From the NCBI RefSeq assembly GCF_004364325.1, contig NZ_SOCP01000026.1, forward strand, positions 62,001 through 126,000: a stretch of DNA of 64,000 nucleotides. The letters are read 5' to 3'. Shown here piece by piece: positions 18,901-27,622 of this stretch (position 1 is its first letter; every line of letters begins with the position of its first letter). This stretch comes from Actinophytocola oryzae. GTDB taxonomy: Bacteria; Actinomycetota; Actinomycetes; Mycobacteriales; Pseudonocardiaceae. The notes beneath the pieces are model-generated. The model worked only from the letters and a program-made list of their open reading frames with translations. It was not told the origin of the DNA and did not search any database. The translations under genes were made by a program, and so were the position numbers.

Positions 18901-19539
18901 GTCCTCGGCGACCTCGTCACCGGCCTCGTCCTGACCGCCCTTGCCCCTGCCGCGACCACGGCGGCCACGGCGGCGGCGCGGCCTGCCCTCGTCGGAGTCG
19001 TCGCCGAACGCCTCGTCGGTCTCGTCGGTCGCCTCCTCTTCCTCGACGACCTCCGGCTCCTCCTTGTCCTTGGCGCGGGCCGGGCGCTGCGGTGGTGCCC
19101 CGGTCGGCTCCGGCGGGAGGAACAGCGGGGACGCGGACGCGAAGACGGGCGTCGGCGGGATCACACGGGAGGACTCCGCCGGCGCCTGGCCGGACGGGGC
19201 CGGGCGGGTGCTCGGCTCGCTGAACGGCGAGTTGGTCCCCTGACGGAAACCGCTCTCGGCGGGCTGGGCAGACGTGGGCTCGGCCACCTGGGCCGGTTCC
19301 TCCGGCGCGGCGACCACCCCGAGGGCCTGGGCCACCCGGAGCGCCAGCTCACGGTCGATGCTCGACTGCACGCTGCGACCGTCGACACCGAGTTCGGCGA
19401 CGGCGGCCAGAACCTCGCGGCTGCTCTTGTCCAGCAGCTTCGCCAGCGCGTGCACGCGGATGCGGGCAGGCAGATCCGCGAGTGCGGCTGCGATGGGGTC
19501 CCCGCCGGGGTTTCCGGCAGGGGTCGACATATCCGACAT
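16000..19539 (-). CDS. rne: Ribonuclease E/G
   Basis: This 1179-aa endoribonuclease is the main RNA-decay enzyme and an rRNA processor. An N-terminal helical motif (RIRVHALAKLLDKSSREVLAAVAEL, about 25-52) resembles the IF2_N fold. It is followed by a long acidic and Arg-rich linker (about 150-330). The S1 domain is near 365-440. The catalytic core contains VIDVNTGKFTG (about 651) and IIVIDFIDM. The Zn-link CEHCKGRG lies near 755. The last ~400 residues are low-complexity Ser/Gly/Ala/Asp, far larger than the mycobacterial tail, and contain repeated S(D/N)TFADSA units. The start is ATG 19539. Confidence 0.95.
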   Translation of the reverse strand: MSDMSTPAGNPGGDPIAAALADLPARIRVHALAKLLDKSSREVLAAVAELGVDGRSVQSSIDRELALRVAQALGVVAAPEEPAQVAEPTSAQPAESGFRQGTNSPFSEPSTRPAPSGQAPAESSRVIPPTPVFASASPLFLPPEPTGAPPQRPARAKDKEEPEVVEEEEATDETDEAFGDDSDEGRPRRRRGRRGRGRGKGGQDEAGDEVAEDEPKATEKPEKPSRRAKPTKEEPAEAEDSDETEAADGDDPASRRRRRRRRRRGGDDGEAGATTDDDPPNTVVHVREAREAREVREEKPESDGRDEVRSVRGSTRLEAKRQRRRDGREAGRRRAPILSEAEFLARREAVDRAMVVREKADRIQIGVLEDGVLVEHFVTSAGTGSLVGNVYLGRVQNVLPSMEAAFVDIGRGRNAVLYAGEVDWDAAGLEGKARKIEQALSTGDSVLVQVTKDPVGHKGARLTTQISLPGRFLVYVPGGGATGISRKLPENERRRLKDVLKRVVPEDAGVIIRTASEGISEEELARDVRRLQAQWQVIKDKTEGTNGARKVGAPSLVYEEPDLLVKVVRDLFTEDFSALVVQGGIAWETVDAYVRHVAPELADRLRKHVGNTDVFAEYRIDEQLLKALDRKVWLPSGGYLVIDRTEAMTVIDVNTGKFTGSGGNLEETVTRNNLESAEEIVRQLRLRDIGGIIVIDFIDMVLESNRDLVLRRLTECLGRDRTRHQVAEVTSLGLVQMTRKRVGTGLLEAFGTTCEHCKGRGVLVTPEPVTKPNGSNGHTEPARGSTRRSRGGRADEPKDTKDKPQAKDAAKEAAAQAAKEAVRDIAKATTKTPDRPEDDTHTEPAPEPEEAPVQAETPPSPEEQPRGERRRTRTRAHRPATRNGTPLESSDATATPSHQDTHAHVNGSGDHSGSPAAASPSANGTHTGPDGTESAASTGSDTFADSAATRGGGGSDTVDATSASSASAGSASAGLTSAGSSSVDRASTGSAATDPTSVGSGLAGSGDGVGSDAFGSASDGPTGSDESNTFADSASGESASAGSDRFARSTSAGQTPAGSASSESTSAASGEDAGSGAVGGGSADYSVTGPPAADAPTHGSSSQGSSDYQSSVGASSFGTRSSERSSAETSAHGSSFAEGSDSDESEESVVPAPATPPRRQPRRAASRPAGPPVSAGHDG

Positions 19540-19761
19540 GTAGCTCCTTCACCCCCGGGCGCGTCCGCAGGGCCGGTACCTCGGCACCGGCACTCTCAGA
19601 CGCGGCCACACAGGGGCCTCGTTGTCCAGCTTCACCGTGCTCCATCGGTGAAGCGTTGCTGTCTATCGCCGTCGCAGCAGCGACGGGAATCCTCGCCTCA
19701 CGCCGTGTGTACCGGGTGGCCCGGCGACCACGGCAGGTCAGTCACGACGTCGCGCCGGGCG

Positions 19762-20550
19762 TCACCCGATCGCCGAGGCCCGCGCGGCCCGATCCTGGGC
19801 CAGCGGGTCGGACAGACCTCCGCCGTCGTCGAGCCGCCCCTGGGCCATCCGGGTCGCCTTCGCGGGCACCGGCGGTTCCAGAGCGGCGACGACACGGAGC
19901 GCGCTCAGCACGTCGTCCGGTCGCACGGCAGGTGTCAGTTGCCGGACAACCACGACGAGTATCCCACACGCCTCGCCGGGTGGTGCCGAAGGAGACACGG
20001 CCGGGTCATCTTCGACCCGTCCGGTGACGACCGCGGCCCTCGCGTCGATGGTCCGCATCCCGTGCTTCGTGAGCCGCTCGACCTCGACGACCTCGGCATC
20101 GAGCAACCGCGAGAACGCCGTACGCAGTGTGTCCGGTGACACACCCGAAAGCTCGATGCGCCACAGGCTCGCCTCCATGCGGTCCGCGAGCGACCCGCCG
20201 TCGGCCCCGACCGGCACCCCGACCGCCTCCAGCACGTCGAGACCCGGGGGCATGGCCGCGTCCAGCATGTGGACCAGCGCGTCCGGTTCGAGCTCCTCGA
20301 CCAGCTGCAGCTCGACGTACTCGGCCTCGCTCGCGACCCCGGTCGGCGACGCGCCGATCCAGGAGATCCTCGGGTGCGGGTTGAAGCCCTGGGAGTACGC
20401 CATCGGCACCTTCGCCCGGCGCAGCGCCCGTTCGAAGGCGCGGGCGATGTCCCGGTGTGAGGTGAACCGCAGCGGGCCGCGCTTGGCGTAGCGAAGCCGT
20501 AGCTTCTGCACCGCCGCCGCGGAGGGATTCGGGCGGTCGTCGCTGGTCAG
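19762..20550 (-). CDS. Radical-SAM-linked protein, TIGR03936 / DUF2344
   Basis: This protein of about 262 aa has the family core KLRLRYAKRGPLRFTSHRDIARAFERALRRA and QGFNPHPRISW. Members occur next to, or fused with, the large TIGR03960 radical-SAM protein. That partner is at 22202, separated here by a subtilase gene. The biochemical role is unknown. The start is uncertain: an AAGGAG site at 20556-20561 is 5 nt before a CTG at 20550 and no ATG/GTG fits it. The first GTG inside the conserved region is at 20511. The open frame reaches 20715, but those codons overlap the divergent subtilase leader. Confidence 0.82.
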   Translation of the reverse strand: MTSDDRPNPSAAAVQKLRLRYAKRGPLRFTSHRDIARAFERALRRAKVPMAYSQGFNPHPRISWIGASPTGVASEAEYVELQLVEELEPDALVHMLDAAMPPGLDVLEAVGVPVGADGGSLADRMEASLWRIELSGVSPDTLRTAFSRLLDAEVVEVERLTKHGMRTIDARAAVVTGRVEDDPAVSPSAPPGEACGILVVVVRQLTPAVRPDDVLSALRVVAALEPPVPAKATRMAQGRLDDGGGLSDPLAQDRAARASAIG

Positions 20551-20729
20551 CGTTACTCCTTCTGGTGGTATCCGGCTCGTCCGGTGGTGTACACCCGCCG
20601 ATGCTGGCACCGTACCCCCAGGCCAATTCGGACAGCGAGCTTGTCGGGCAGCGGCAGGCTGGCTACCGTCCGGACATTGGAGTGCCGGCATTCCCCGGAC
20701 CGGCCGCCCCAACAACTGGAGGTCACCCC

Positions 20730-22205
20730 GTGCCTCTGCTGCGCCGTGTGCCGGCGGCAGCGGTCAGTGCCGTGGTACTCGCGACATCCCTGGTGACGAC
20801 CGGTGCGAACGCGAGTGCCACTGTCGTGGACCCACCGCGCGACGCCTGCTCACAAAGTGGCGCGGAGCTGCGTTACCTCGTTCTGCTGACCCCCGGCACC
20901 ACCGAGGCGGAGGCCTCGGCGGACGTCACGGCGGCATGTGGCGCGCTGAGCGTGTACTACCCGGAGATCGCCGTCGGGGTGGCCGGCTCGGCCGACGCGG
21001 CGTTCGGGACGCTGATGGGCACGGACCGGGCGTTCAGCGCCGAGAAGGTGCTGAAGGCGAACCAGAACCGGGCCGGGAAGGTGAAGGGCGGCGAGTCGGT
21101 CACGGCCGACCCGGCGGACGTGGACCCCTCGGACCTCACGGGCCAGCAGTGGGACATGACGATGATCGGCGCGGACCGTGCCAGGAGGATCACGCCGGGT
21201 AGCAGGGACGTGCTCGTCGGGGTCCTCGACTCGGGCGTGGACCCCGACCACCCCGACCTGACGGCCGCGCTGGACCCGGCGGCCTCCGCCGGGTGCCTGA
21301 CCGGCAGGCCCGACACGTCGCAGACGGCCTGGGAGCCGACCGCGTCGTCGCACGGCACCCACGTCGCTGGCACCATCGCGGCGGCGGACGACGGCCACGG
21401 CACGACCGGCGTGGCACCCGGGGTGCGGATCGCCTCGGTGAAGGTGGTCGACGACAGCGGCTACATCCTCCCCGAGTACGCCGTGTGCGGGCTGATGTGG
21501 GCGACCGCCAACAAGATGAAGGTGACCAACAACAGCTACTTCGTCGACCCCTGGCTGATGACGTGCGACCGGGACAGCGAGCACGTGGTGTACGAGTCGG
21601 TGCGGCGCGCGGTGGACTACGCGACCCAGCACGGCGTGCTGACCATCGCCGCCGCCACGAACGAGGGCGCCGACCTGGCCGACCCGAGTGGCCGGACGGC
21701 CGGGAATCCCGCGTCGTCGCACCGGCGGACACTCGACTCGAGCTGCAAGGTGTTGCCCGCGGGGCTGCGTGGCGTGGTCGCGGTGTCCGCGGTCGGGCGC
21801 AACGAGCTGAAGGCGAGCTACAGCTCCTACGGTCTCGGCGTGGTCGACGTGGCCGCGCCGGGCGGGGAGACCAAGCAGCAGGCCTACGACCCGTCCGGCG
21901 GCAAACAGCAGGACAACTCGTGCGTGCTGTCGACCGTGCCCGGCGGCTACGACAGCCTGTGCGGCACGTCGATGGCCACCCCGCACGTGGCCGGGGTGGC
22001 CGCGCTGCTCGCGTCGGAGCACCCGTCGGCGACACCGCAGACGCTCAGCAAGATGCTGACCGAGCAGGCCGAGCCGCTCCCCTGCCCGGCCGACTACGAC
22101 CTGGACGGTACCGGCGCGCAGGACGCCTACTGCACGGGCTACGAGCCGTACAACAGCTTCTACGGCCACGGCCTGGTGAACGCCCTCGCCGCGGTGACTC
22201 CCTAG
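20730..22205 (+). CDS. Secreted S8 subtilisin-like serine protease
   Basis: This 491-aa secreted protease has an N-terminal signal peptide (residues 1 to about 30, ending GANASA). A propeptide-like segment follows, then the peptidase S8 triad: Asp in VLDSGVD (about 168), His in SHGTHVAG (about 207) and Ser in GTSMATPHVAG (about 412). GTG 20730 with GGAGG seven bases upstream is preferred over the ATGs further upstream because it places the signal peptide at the start. Its stop codon shares CTAG with the convergent radical-SAM gene. It sits between two functionally linked radical-SAM genes and is probably a later arrival. Confidence 0.9.
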   Translation: MPLLRRVPAAAVSAVVLATSLVTTGANASATVVDPPRDACSQSGAELRYLVLLTPGTTEAEASADVTAACGALSVYYPEIAVGVAGSADAAFGTLMGTDRAFSAEKVLKANQNRAGKVKGGESVTADPADVDPSDLTGQQWDMTMIGADRARRITPGSRDVLVGVLDSGVDPDHPDLTAALDPAASAGCLTGRPDTSQTAWEPTASSHGTHVAGTIAAADDGHGTTGVAPGVRIASVKVVDDSGYILPEYAVCGLMWATANKMKVTNNSYFVDPWLMTCDRDSEHVVYESVRRAVDYATQHGVLTIAAATNEGADLADPSGRTAGNPASSHRRTLDSSCKVLPAGLRGVVAVSAVGRNELKASYSSYGLGVVDVAAPGGETKQQAYDPSGGKQQDNSCVLSTVPGGYDSLCGTSMATPHVAGVAALLASEHPSATPQTLSKMLTEQAEPLPCPADYDLDGTGAQDAYCTGYEPYNSFYGHGLVNALAAVTP

Positions 22206-24121
22206 ACGGGGGTCAGCGGCAGCAGCTTGCGCCCGGTGGGGCCGATCTCGATGTCGGTGCCCATGGACGGGCAGACACCGCAGTCGAAGCACGGGGTCCA
22301 GCGGCAGTCGTCGAGCTCCTGTTCGGACAGCGCGTCCTGCCAGTCGTCCCACAGCCACTGCTTGTCGAGGCCGGAGTCGAGGTGGTCCCACGGCAGGACC
22401 TCGTCCTCGGTGCGCTCGCGGGTGGTGAACCAGTCGAGGCTCACGCCGAGCGGCTCCAGCTCGTTCGCGGCGGCCTCGATCCAGCGCTCGTAGGAGAAGT
22501 GCTCGCTCCAGCCGTCGAACCGGCCGCCCTCGCGCCAGACCCGCTCGATGACGCGGCCGACGCGGCGGTCACCACGTGAGAGCAGTCCTTCGACGAGGCT
22601 GGGCTTGCCGTCGTGGTAGCGCATGCCGATGTTGCGGCCGATGCCCCGGTCGGAGTTGACGGCGTCACGCAACTTGCGCAGGCGCGCGTCCACGGTGTCC
22701 GGGTCGCACTGGGGTGCCCACTGGAACGGCGTGTGCGGCTTGGGGACGAAGCCGCCGATGGAGATGGTGCAGCGGATGTCCTTGCGGCCACTGGCCTTCC
22801 GGCCCGCGCGGATGACCTCCTGGGCCATGGCGGCGATCTGCAGCACGTCGTCGTCGGTCTCGGTCGGCAGGCCGCACATGAAGTACAGCTTCACCTGGCG
22901 CCAGCCGTTGGCGTAGGCCGCGCTGACCGTGCGGATGAGGTCGGCCTCGGAGACGGTCTTGTTGATGACGCGGCGGATGCGCTCGCTGCCGCCCTCCGGC
23001 GCGAAGGTCAGGCCGGAACGGCGCCCGTTGCGGGACAGCTCGTTGGCGAGGTCGATGTTGAACGCGTCGACGCGGGTGCTCGGCAGTGAGAGGCCGGTGT
23101 TGGTGCCCTCGTAGCGGTCCGCGAGGCCCTTGGTGATCTCCGCGATCTCGGAGTGGTCCGCGCTCGACAGGGAGAGCAGGCCGACCTCCTCGAAGCCGCT
23201 CGCCTCCAGGCCCTTGTGGACCATGTCGCCGATGCCCTGGATGGACCGCTCGCGCACGGGCCTCGTGATCATGCCTGCCTGGCAGAAGCGGCAGCCCCGG
23301 GTGCAACCGCGGAAGATCTCGACGCTCATCCGCTCGTGGACGCTCTCGGCGAGCGGGACGAGCGGCTTCTTCGGGTACGGCCAGGCGTCGAGGTCCATCG
23401 TGGTCCGCTTGGCCACGGTGGCGGGGACGCGGTCGCGGTTGGGCACGACCGGGTCGAGGGCGGCGCCGGTGTAGGTGACGTCGTAGAACCGGGGGACGTA
23501 GACGCCGCCGGTCTCGGCAAGGCGGGTGAGGATCTCGTCGCGTCCGCCGGGGCGGCCCTCCTGCTTCCAGGCACGCACGAGGTCGGTGATCTCGAGGACC
23601 GCCTCCTCGCCGTCGCCGAGCACGGCCGCGTCGACGAAGTCGGCGATCGGCTCGGGGTTGAACGCCGCGTGACCACCGGCGAGCACGATCGGGTGGTCCT
23701 CGGTCCGGTCCGCCGCGTGCAGCGGGATGCCGGCGAGGTCGAGCGCGCCGAGGAGGTTCGTGTAGCCGAGCTCGGTCGAGAAGCTGACCCCGAGCAGGTC
23801 GAAGGCGCCCACGGGGCGGTGACCGTCCACCGTGAACTGCGGCACACCGTGCTCGCGCATGAGCGCCTCGAGGTCGGGCCAGACCGCGTAGGTCCGCTCG
23901 GCGAGGACGTCCGCCAGCTCGTTGAGCACCTCGTAGAGGATCATGACGCCCTGGTTGGGCAGCCCGACCTCGTAGGCGTCCGGGTACATCAGCGCCCACC
24001 GCACCGTGGTGGTGTCCCAGTCCTTGACCGTGGAGTTCAGCTCTCCACCGACGTACTGGACCGGCTTGGACACCCTCGGCAGCAACGGCTCCAGCTGGGG
24101 AAAGACGGACTCAACGCTCAT
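22202..24121 (-). CDS. TIGR03960 B12-binding/radical SAM protein
   Basis: This 639-aa protein has an N-terminal cobalamin-binding-like region (VSFSTELGYTNLL, GGHAAFNPEPIADF) and a radical-SAM core with cluster motif RGCTRGCRFCQAG (CxxxCxxC, about residue 272). It ends in Cys-rich DCRWTPCFDCGVCPSMG, possibly a second cluster or metal site. The partner family TIGR03936 is encoded nearby. The substrate is not known. ATG 24121 is the family start (MSVESVFPQLEPLLPRV). The gene lies 37 nt after the ABC permeases on the same strand. Confidence 0.9.
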   Translation of the reverse strand: MSVESVFPQLEPLLPRVSKPVQYVGGELNSTVKDWDTTTVRWALMYPDAYEVGLPNQGVMILYEVLNELADVLAERTYAVWPDLEALMREHGVPQFTVDGHRPVGAFDLLGVSFSTELGYTNLLGALDLAGIPLHAADRTEDHPIVLAGGHAAFNPEPIADFVDAAVLGDGEEAVLEITDLVRAWKQEGRPGGRDEILTRLAETGGVYVPRFYDVTYTGAALDPVVPNRDRVPATVAKRTTMDLDAWPYPKKPLVPLAESVHERMSVEIFRGCTRGCRFCQAGMITRPVRERSIQGIGDMVHKGLEASGFEEVGLLSLSSADHSEIAEITKGLADRYEGTNTGLSLPSTRVDAFNIDLANELSRNGRRSGLTFAPEGGSERIRRVINKTVSEADLIRTVSAAYANGWRQVKLYFMCGLPTETDDDVLQIAAMAQEVIRAGRKASGRKDIRCTISIGGFVPKPHTPFQWAPQCDPDTVDARLRKLRDAVNSDRGIGRNIGMRYHDGKPSLVEGLLSRGDRRVGRVIERVWREGGRFDGWSEHFSYERWIEAAANELEPLGVSLDWFTTRERTEDEVLPWDHLDSGLDKQWLWDDWQDALSEQELDDCRWTPCFDCGVCPSMGTDIEIGPTGRKLLPLTPV

Positions 24122-24158
24122 AGTGGCCCCAAGGGTAACCCCCACCCGCGCGAGCCGT

Positions 24159-24938
24159 TCAGCGCAGGAGCAGAACCCCCAGCCTGCGGGCCGACACCAC
24201 CACACCGACCCCTGCCATCACCACGAAGTACGCGGCGTGACCGAGCAGGGCCGGCTCGACCACGCCCGCGCACAGCTTCCGCATGAGCTCGATCGCGTGG
24301 TAGAGCGGGAGGCACTCCACCACCGCCCCCACCGCCGGTGGGTACACCGTGAGGGGGAAGAACGTCGTCGAGAACAGGAACATCGGCATCAGGGCGAGCT
24401 GGATCAGGTCGAAGTCCTGCCACGACCGCATGAACGTCGTGCACGCCATCCCCACCGAGGCGAACGAGAACGCGACCAGCAGCGACGCGGGCAGCGCCAG
24501 GAGGGCCCACGGGGATGCCAGCAGCCCCATCACCAGCATCACCGTCAGGAAGCCCGCCGCGTACAGCCCACCCCGCAGCAGGGCCCACGTGATCTCCCCT
24601 ACCGCGACGTCGACGGGGCCGAGCGGCGTGGCCAGCATCGCGTCGTAGAGCCTGGCGTACTTGAACTTGAAGAAGATGTTGAAGGTGGCGTCGTAGATCG
24701 CGCCGTTCATCGCCGACGCCGCCAGCAGCGCGGGCGCGAGGAACGCCACGAAGCTCACCCCGGCGACCTCGCCCACCAGCGAGCCGAGGCCGACGCCCAT
24801 CGCGAACAGGTAGAAGAGCGGTTCGCAGAAGCCGGACACCACCGTGAGCCAGGCCCGCCGGTTCACCAGCAGGGACCGTTCGACCAGCACGTGCGCGCGG
24901 CCGACGTACAGACCGGCGGGTACCACCCTCAGCAGCAT
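24159..24938 (-). CDS. ABC-2 type transporter permease (second of pair)
   Basis: This 259-aa integral membrane protein of the ABC-2/DrrB-NodJ family has about six membrane helices and the conserved WQDFDLIQLALMPMFLFSTTFFPLTVYP segment. ATG 24938 overlaps the upstream permease stop by one base (TGATG), so the two permeases are coupled and probably form a heterodimer. The likely ATPase gene lies 7.6 kb away at 32549-33478. The exported substrate is unknown. Confidence 0.88.
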   Translation of the reverse strand: MLLRVVPAGLYVGRAHVLVERSLLVNRRAWLTVVSGFCEPLFYLFAMGVGLGSLVGEVAGVSFVAFLAPALLAASAMNGAIYDATFNIFFKFKYARLYDAMLATPLGPVDVAVGEITWALLRGGLYAAGFLTVMLVMGLLASPWALLALPASLLVAFSFASVGMACTTFMRSWQDFDLIQLALMPMFLFSTTFFPLTVYPPAVGAVVECLPLYHAIELMRKLCAGVVEPALLGHAAYFVVMAGVGVVVSARRLGVLLLR

Positions 24939-25762
24939 CACGCGGCCAGCCTCCTGGTGAAGGTGCGGACACCGAGCCACGTGCCGACGGCCAGCATCGC
25001 GAGCAGGAACGCGAGGTGACCGAGGGTGGCGGACAGCGAGAGGTGGCCGAGTGCCGCGCCGCGGCTCAACTCCGTGCCGTGCCACAGGGGTGTCGCCCAG
25101 GCGAGTGGCTGCGCCCATCCGGGTAGCTGTGTCACCGGGAAGAAGGTGCCCGCGAACAGGGTCATCGGCACCACCACGAACCTGAACAGCGCGCTGATCT
25201 GCTGTCCCTCGCTGTACAGCGTCGCGGAGTACGCGGCGACCGGCGCGGCCAACGCCAGGCCGCTGAGCACCGCCACCGGCAGCGAGAGCAGCACGCTGGG
25301 GCTGGTCAGGGTGCAGAGCGCCGCGGCGGCTGCCAGGTACCCGGCCCCGGACACGGTCAACCGAGCCGCCACCCAGAGCAGGTGGCCGCCGAAGATCTGG
25401 CCGGGCGTGATGGGAGACGCGGCGATGCCGAGGTAGGTCTGCTGCCACCTGAACGCCGACAGGACGGGATAGGTCGACTCGAACGCCGCGATCTGCACGG
25501 CCGTCGCTACCAGGAGCGCGGGTGCCAGGTACACGACGTAGGCGAGGCCGCCGGTCTCGGCGCCCGGCGTCACCTGGGAGCCGAGGCCGAACCCCAGCGC
25601 CAGCAGGAACAGCACCGGCTGGACGACGCCGGACACGACCGTGGCACGCCAGTTGCGGCGGTACCACGTCCACGTGCCGTCGACGACCATCAGCGCGGCC
25701 CGCACCGGGCCGATGGCCCGCGCCGGCGCGTTCCCCGGTTGGGTCATCCACTCTTTCGCCAT
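24938..25762 (-). CDS. ABC-2 type transporter permease (first of pair)
   Basis: This 274-aa membrane protein of the same family as its downstream partner has six hydrophobic segments after a ~40-residue cytoplasmic lead, with VVVPMTLFAGTFFPVTQLPGWAQPLAWATPLWH as the conserved late segment. ATG 25762 has GGAGG six bases upstream. The frame is open for a further 110 codons, but that stretch is AT-richer regulatory DNA. It now starts next to the sugar island instead of next to an ATPase gene. Confidence 0.88.
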   Translation of the reverse strand: MAKEWMTQPGNAPARAIGPVRAALMVVDGTWTWYRRNWRATVVSGVVQPVLFLLALGFGLGSQVTPGAETGGLAYVVYLAPALLVATAVQIAAFESTYPVLSAFRWQQTYLGIAASPITPGQIFGGHLLWVAARLTVSGAGYLAAAAALCTLTSPSVLLSLPVAVLSGLALAAPVAAYSATLYSEGQQISALFRFVVVPMTLFAGTFFPVTQLPGWAQPLAWATPLWHGTELSRGAALGHLSLSATLGHLAFLLAMLAVGTWLGVRTFTRRLAA

Positions 25763-25955
25763 GAACGCCTCCACCAGTCGGGGGCGGAGCAAGGGGCCGA
25801 TCGGATGATAAACACATTCCGTGGCTGAAGCTTCACTCTTTCGCCGGACATCCATTTCTCGCTCGATAAGGAAACATTTTCTGTTGGTTTCGCCATGGAC
25901 GAAAGGCCACAGAGTGGTTCTGCGCGCACGCCCGTCCCGCCATGACACCGCCGCC

Positions 25956-26672
25956 ATGGGTTTTCTTTCCGTGGCCGCCGATCTCATGGACGCGTATCTC
26001 CAGGCGGAGCCTATCGGCCACCGGCAGTCCCAACAGCTCGGCCACTTCACCTTCCCGACGGCGCTGGAATGGCTGCGCACCGACGACGTCATCCGCCTGG
26101 CCCCGAAGTGGTCCTCCGGTGAGGCGGCGCGGCGGCGGGCGTTCTTCAGCCGGTGGCCGACCCGTGACGCCTTCCTCGCCGACGCGGTGGTCTACGCGCT
26201 GCTCCGCGAGCAGCCCGAGATCCCGACGCAGCGACACGCCGGTGACACCTCGATGTCCCAGCTCATCGGGCACGTGACCGAGGACCTGCTGACGAGCCTC
26301 GTCCAGCACCCGCGCAGCTACCTCGTGCTGCACCTCGGCCCGCTGCTCCCCCGGCACCCGGAGCTGACCAGGGCGCTGTCCCCCGGCTCGCACGAGGCGA
26401 CGCGCGCGTGGCTTCGGCTATACCACATGCTTTCCGACCAGCACGACCTCGTGCTGCGTCCCGAGTGGACGTTCAAGCGGCTGGCCAGCGTGCTCCAGGC
26501 CATGCTCGACGGGTTCGTGCTGCGCTACCGGCTGCGGCCGGGCGGACATCCGCGCCACAGCTGGAAAGAGGCCAACATCCTCGCCGACGCGGTGGTCGCT
26601 CTGCTGCTCGGCGCGGTCGACTGGAACCTCAGTGGACAGTCGGGGCGGGAGGCGCTCGACTCGCTGACGTAG
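25956..26672 (+). CDS. Uncharacterised helical protein, possibly TetR-like regulator
   Basis: I do not recognise this 238-aa protein with confidence. It is helical, and the segment PTRDAFLADAVVYALLRE resembles the end of a TetR-type DNA-binding domain. The preceding region (TALEWLRTDDVIRLAPKW...RRRAFFSRW) could be a divergent helix-turn-helix. The C-terminal half would then be the ligand domain. ATG 25956 is chosen because upstream codons are AT-rich and lack coding bias. It is divergent from the ABC permeases across about 190 bp, so it could control them. It could equally belong to the sugar island. Confidence 0.6.
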   Translation: MGFLSVAADLMDAYLQAEPIGHRQSQQLGHFTFPTALEWLRTDDVIRLAPKWSSGEAARRRAFFSRWPTRDAFLADAVVYALLREQPEIPTQRHAGDTSMSQLIGHVTEDLLTSLVQHPRSYLVLHLGPLLPRHPELTRALSPGSHEATRAWLRLYHMLSDQHDLVLRPEWTFKRLASVLQAMLDGFVLRYRLRPGGHPRHSWKEANILADAVVALLLGAVDWNLSGQSGREALDSLT

Positions 26673-26700
26673 CGCGTGCCCGCCGCCGTGGGCACGCGCT
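26671..26700. terminator. Bidirectional terminator hairpin
   Basis: A perfect 11-bp inverted repeat (AGCGCGTGCCC at 26671-26681, complement at 26690-26700) with an 8-nt loop begins inside the stop codon of the upstream gene. It lies between two convergent genes. Confidence 0.8.
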
Positions 26701-26710
26701 CTCGCCGTTG

Positions 26711-27553
26711 CTACAGGCCGTACCTGCTCTTCAGGTGACGCCACCAGTCACGGAGCATCCACTTGTCGAACTCCGTGATCTGTGTCGCGCTGCCCGCCTT
26801 CATGAGGAAGCCGCCCACGCCGGTCGGCGTCCAGTCGTAGAAGTCGTCGAGGCCGAACGTGTGCCCGACCTCGTGCAGGTAGATGTGGATGTTCTCGGCG
26901 TTGAGGTTGCCGGTGAAGTACTCACTGCCGACCCGCTGCCCCCAGTCACCGCCCGCGCCACCACCGAACCCGGCGGTCAGCCACAGCGACATGTCGTAGT
27001 GCCTGGCGGCACCGCCGGGGCACTGCGAGTAGTTGCCGTCCTGGTGGAAGAACCGGCCGCAGCCGCGTGCGCACTGCGGTGCGTTCTCGTTGATGTCGTT
27101 GACGTAGACGTCGACCGAGTTGTCCGTCCACTGCAGAGTCGAACGGTTGCGCACCGCCCAGCCGACCACCTTCACCGGCACGGTCTGGTAGGGCCAGTTC
27201 TCCCAGCCCTGGCCGTTCTCCTGCATCACGTTCATCCACTTGGTGAACTGGCGGGACAGCGCGGCGTGGATCTGGTCGCGCAGCGCGGCGGACACCGGTG
27301 CACTGGAGTCCCAGCGCACACAGTAGTTGACGTACCCGCGGTTGGCCATGATCTGGTCCCAGCCGTAGTTGCGGAACCCGTACAGGTTCCCGTACGTGCT
27401 CTCGACGTGCTGCCACACCTCGTTGAGCGGTGTCACGAGGTTCGACGGCGGGTTCCACGCCTGGATCGAGACGTCGGCCTTCGCGGTGCCCGTTCCCGCC
27501 GCGAGCACAATCGCGGCGAGTGGGGCGAGTATTCGGACAAGGATCTTTCGCAT
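26711..27553 (-). CDS. Secreted HExxH zinc-metalloprotease-like protein
   Basis: This 280-aa exported protein has a signal peptide (residues 1 to about 25, cleavage near TAKA) and a zinc motif HEVGHTFGLDD (HExxHxxGxxD, about residues 219-229), followed by a GGFLMKAGSA segment that could be a Met-turn. This metzincin-like layout suggests protease activity. The rest (a Trp/Asn-rich region before the motif and an RGCGRFF...QCPGG cysteine pair) is not one I can assign to a named family. It is on the same strand as the glycosidase, 70 nt downstream of it, so it may be under the same LacI control. Confidence 0.7.
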   Translation of the reverse strand: MRKILVRILAPLAAIVLAAGTGTAKADVSIQAWNPPSNLVTPLNEVWQHVESTYGNLYGFRNYGWDQIMANRGYVNYCVRWDSSAPVSAALRDQIHAALSRQFTKWMNVMQENGQGWENWPYQTVPVKVVGWAVRNRSTLQWTDNSVDVYVNDINENAPQCARGCGRFFHQDGNYSQCPGGAARHYDMSLWLTAGFGGGAGGDWGQRVGSEYFTGNLNAENIHIYLHEVGHTFGLDDFYDWTPTGVGGFLMKAGSATQITEFDKWMLRDWWRHLKSRYGL

Positions 27554-27622
27554 AGCGACTCCTGTTTCGCTTGCAGGGTTGCGACAGGCGCTATTTCTCT
27601 TCGGTATTCGGTTGTGCGGCGC

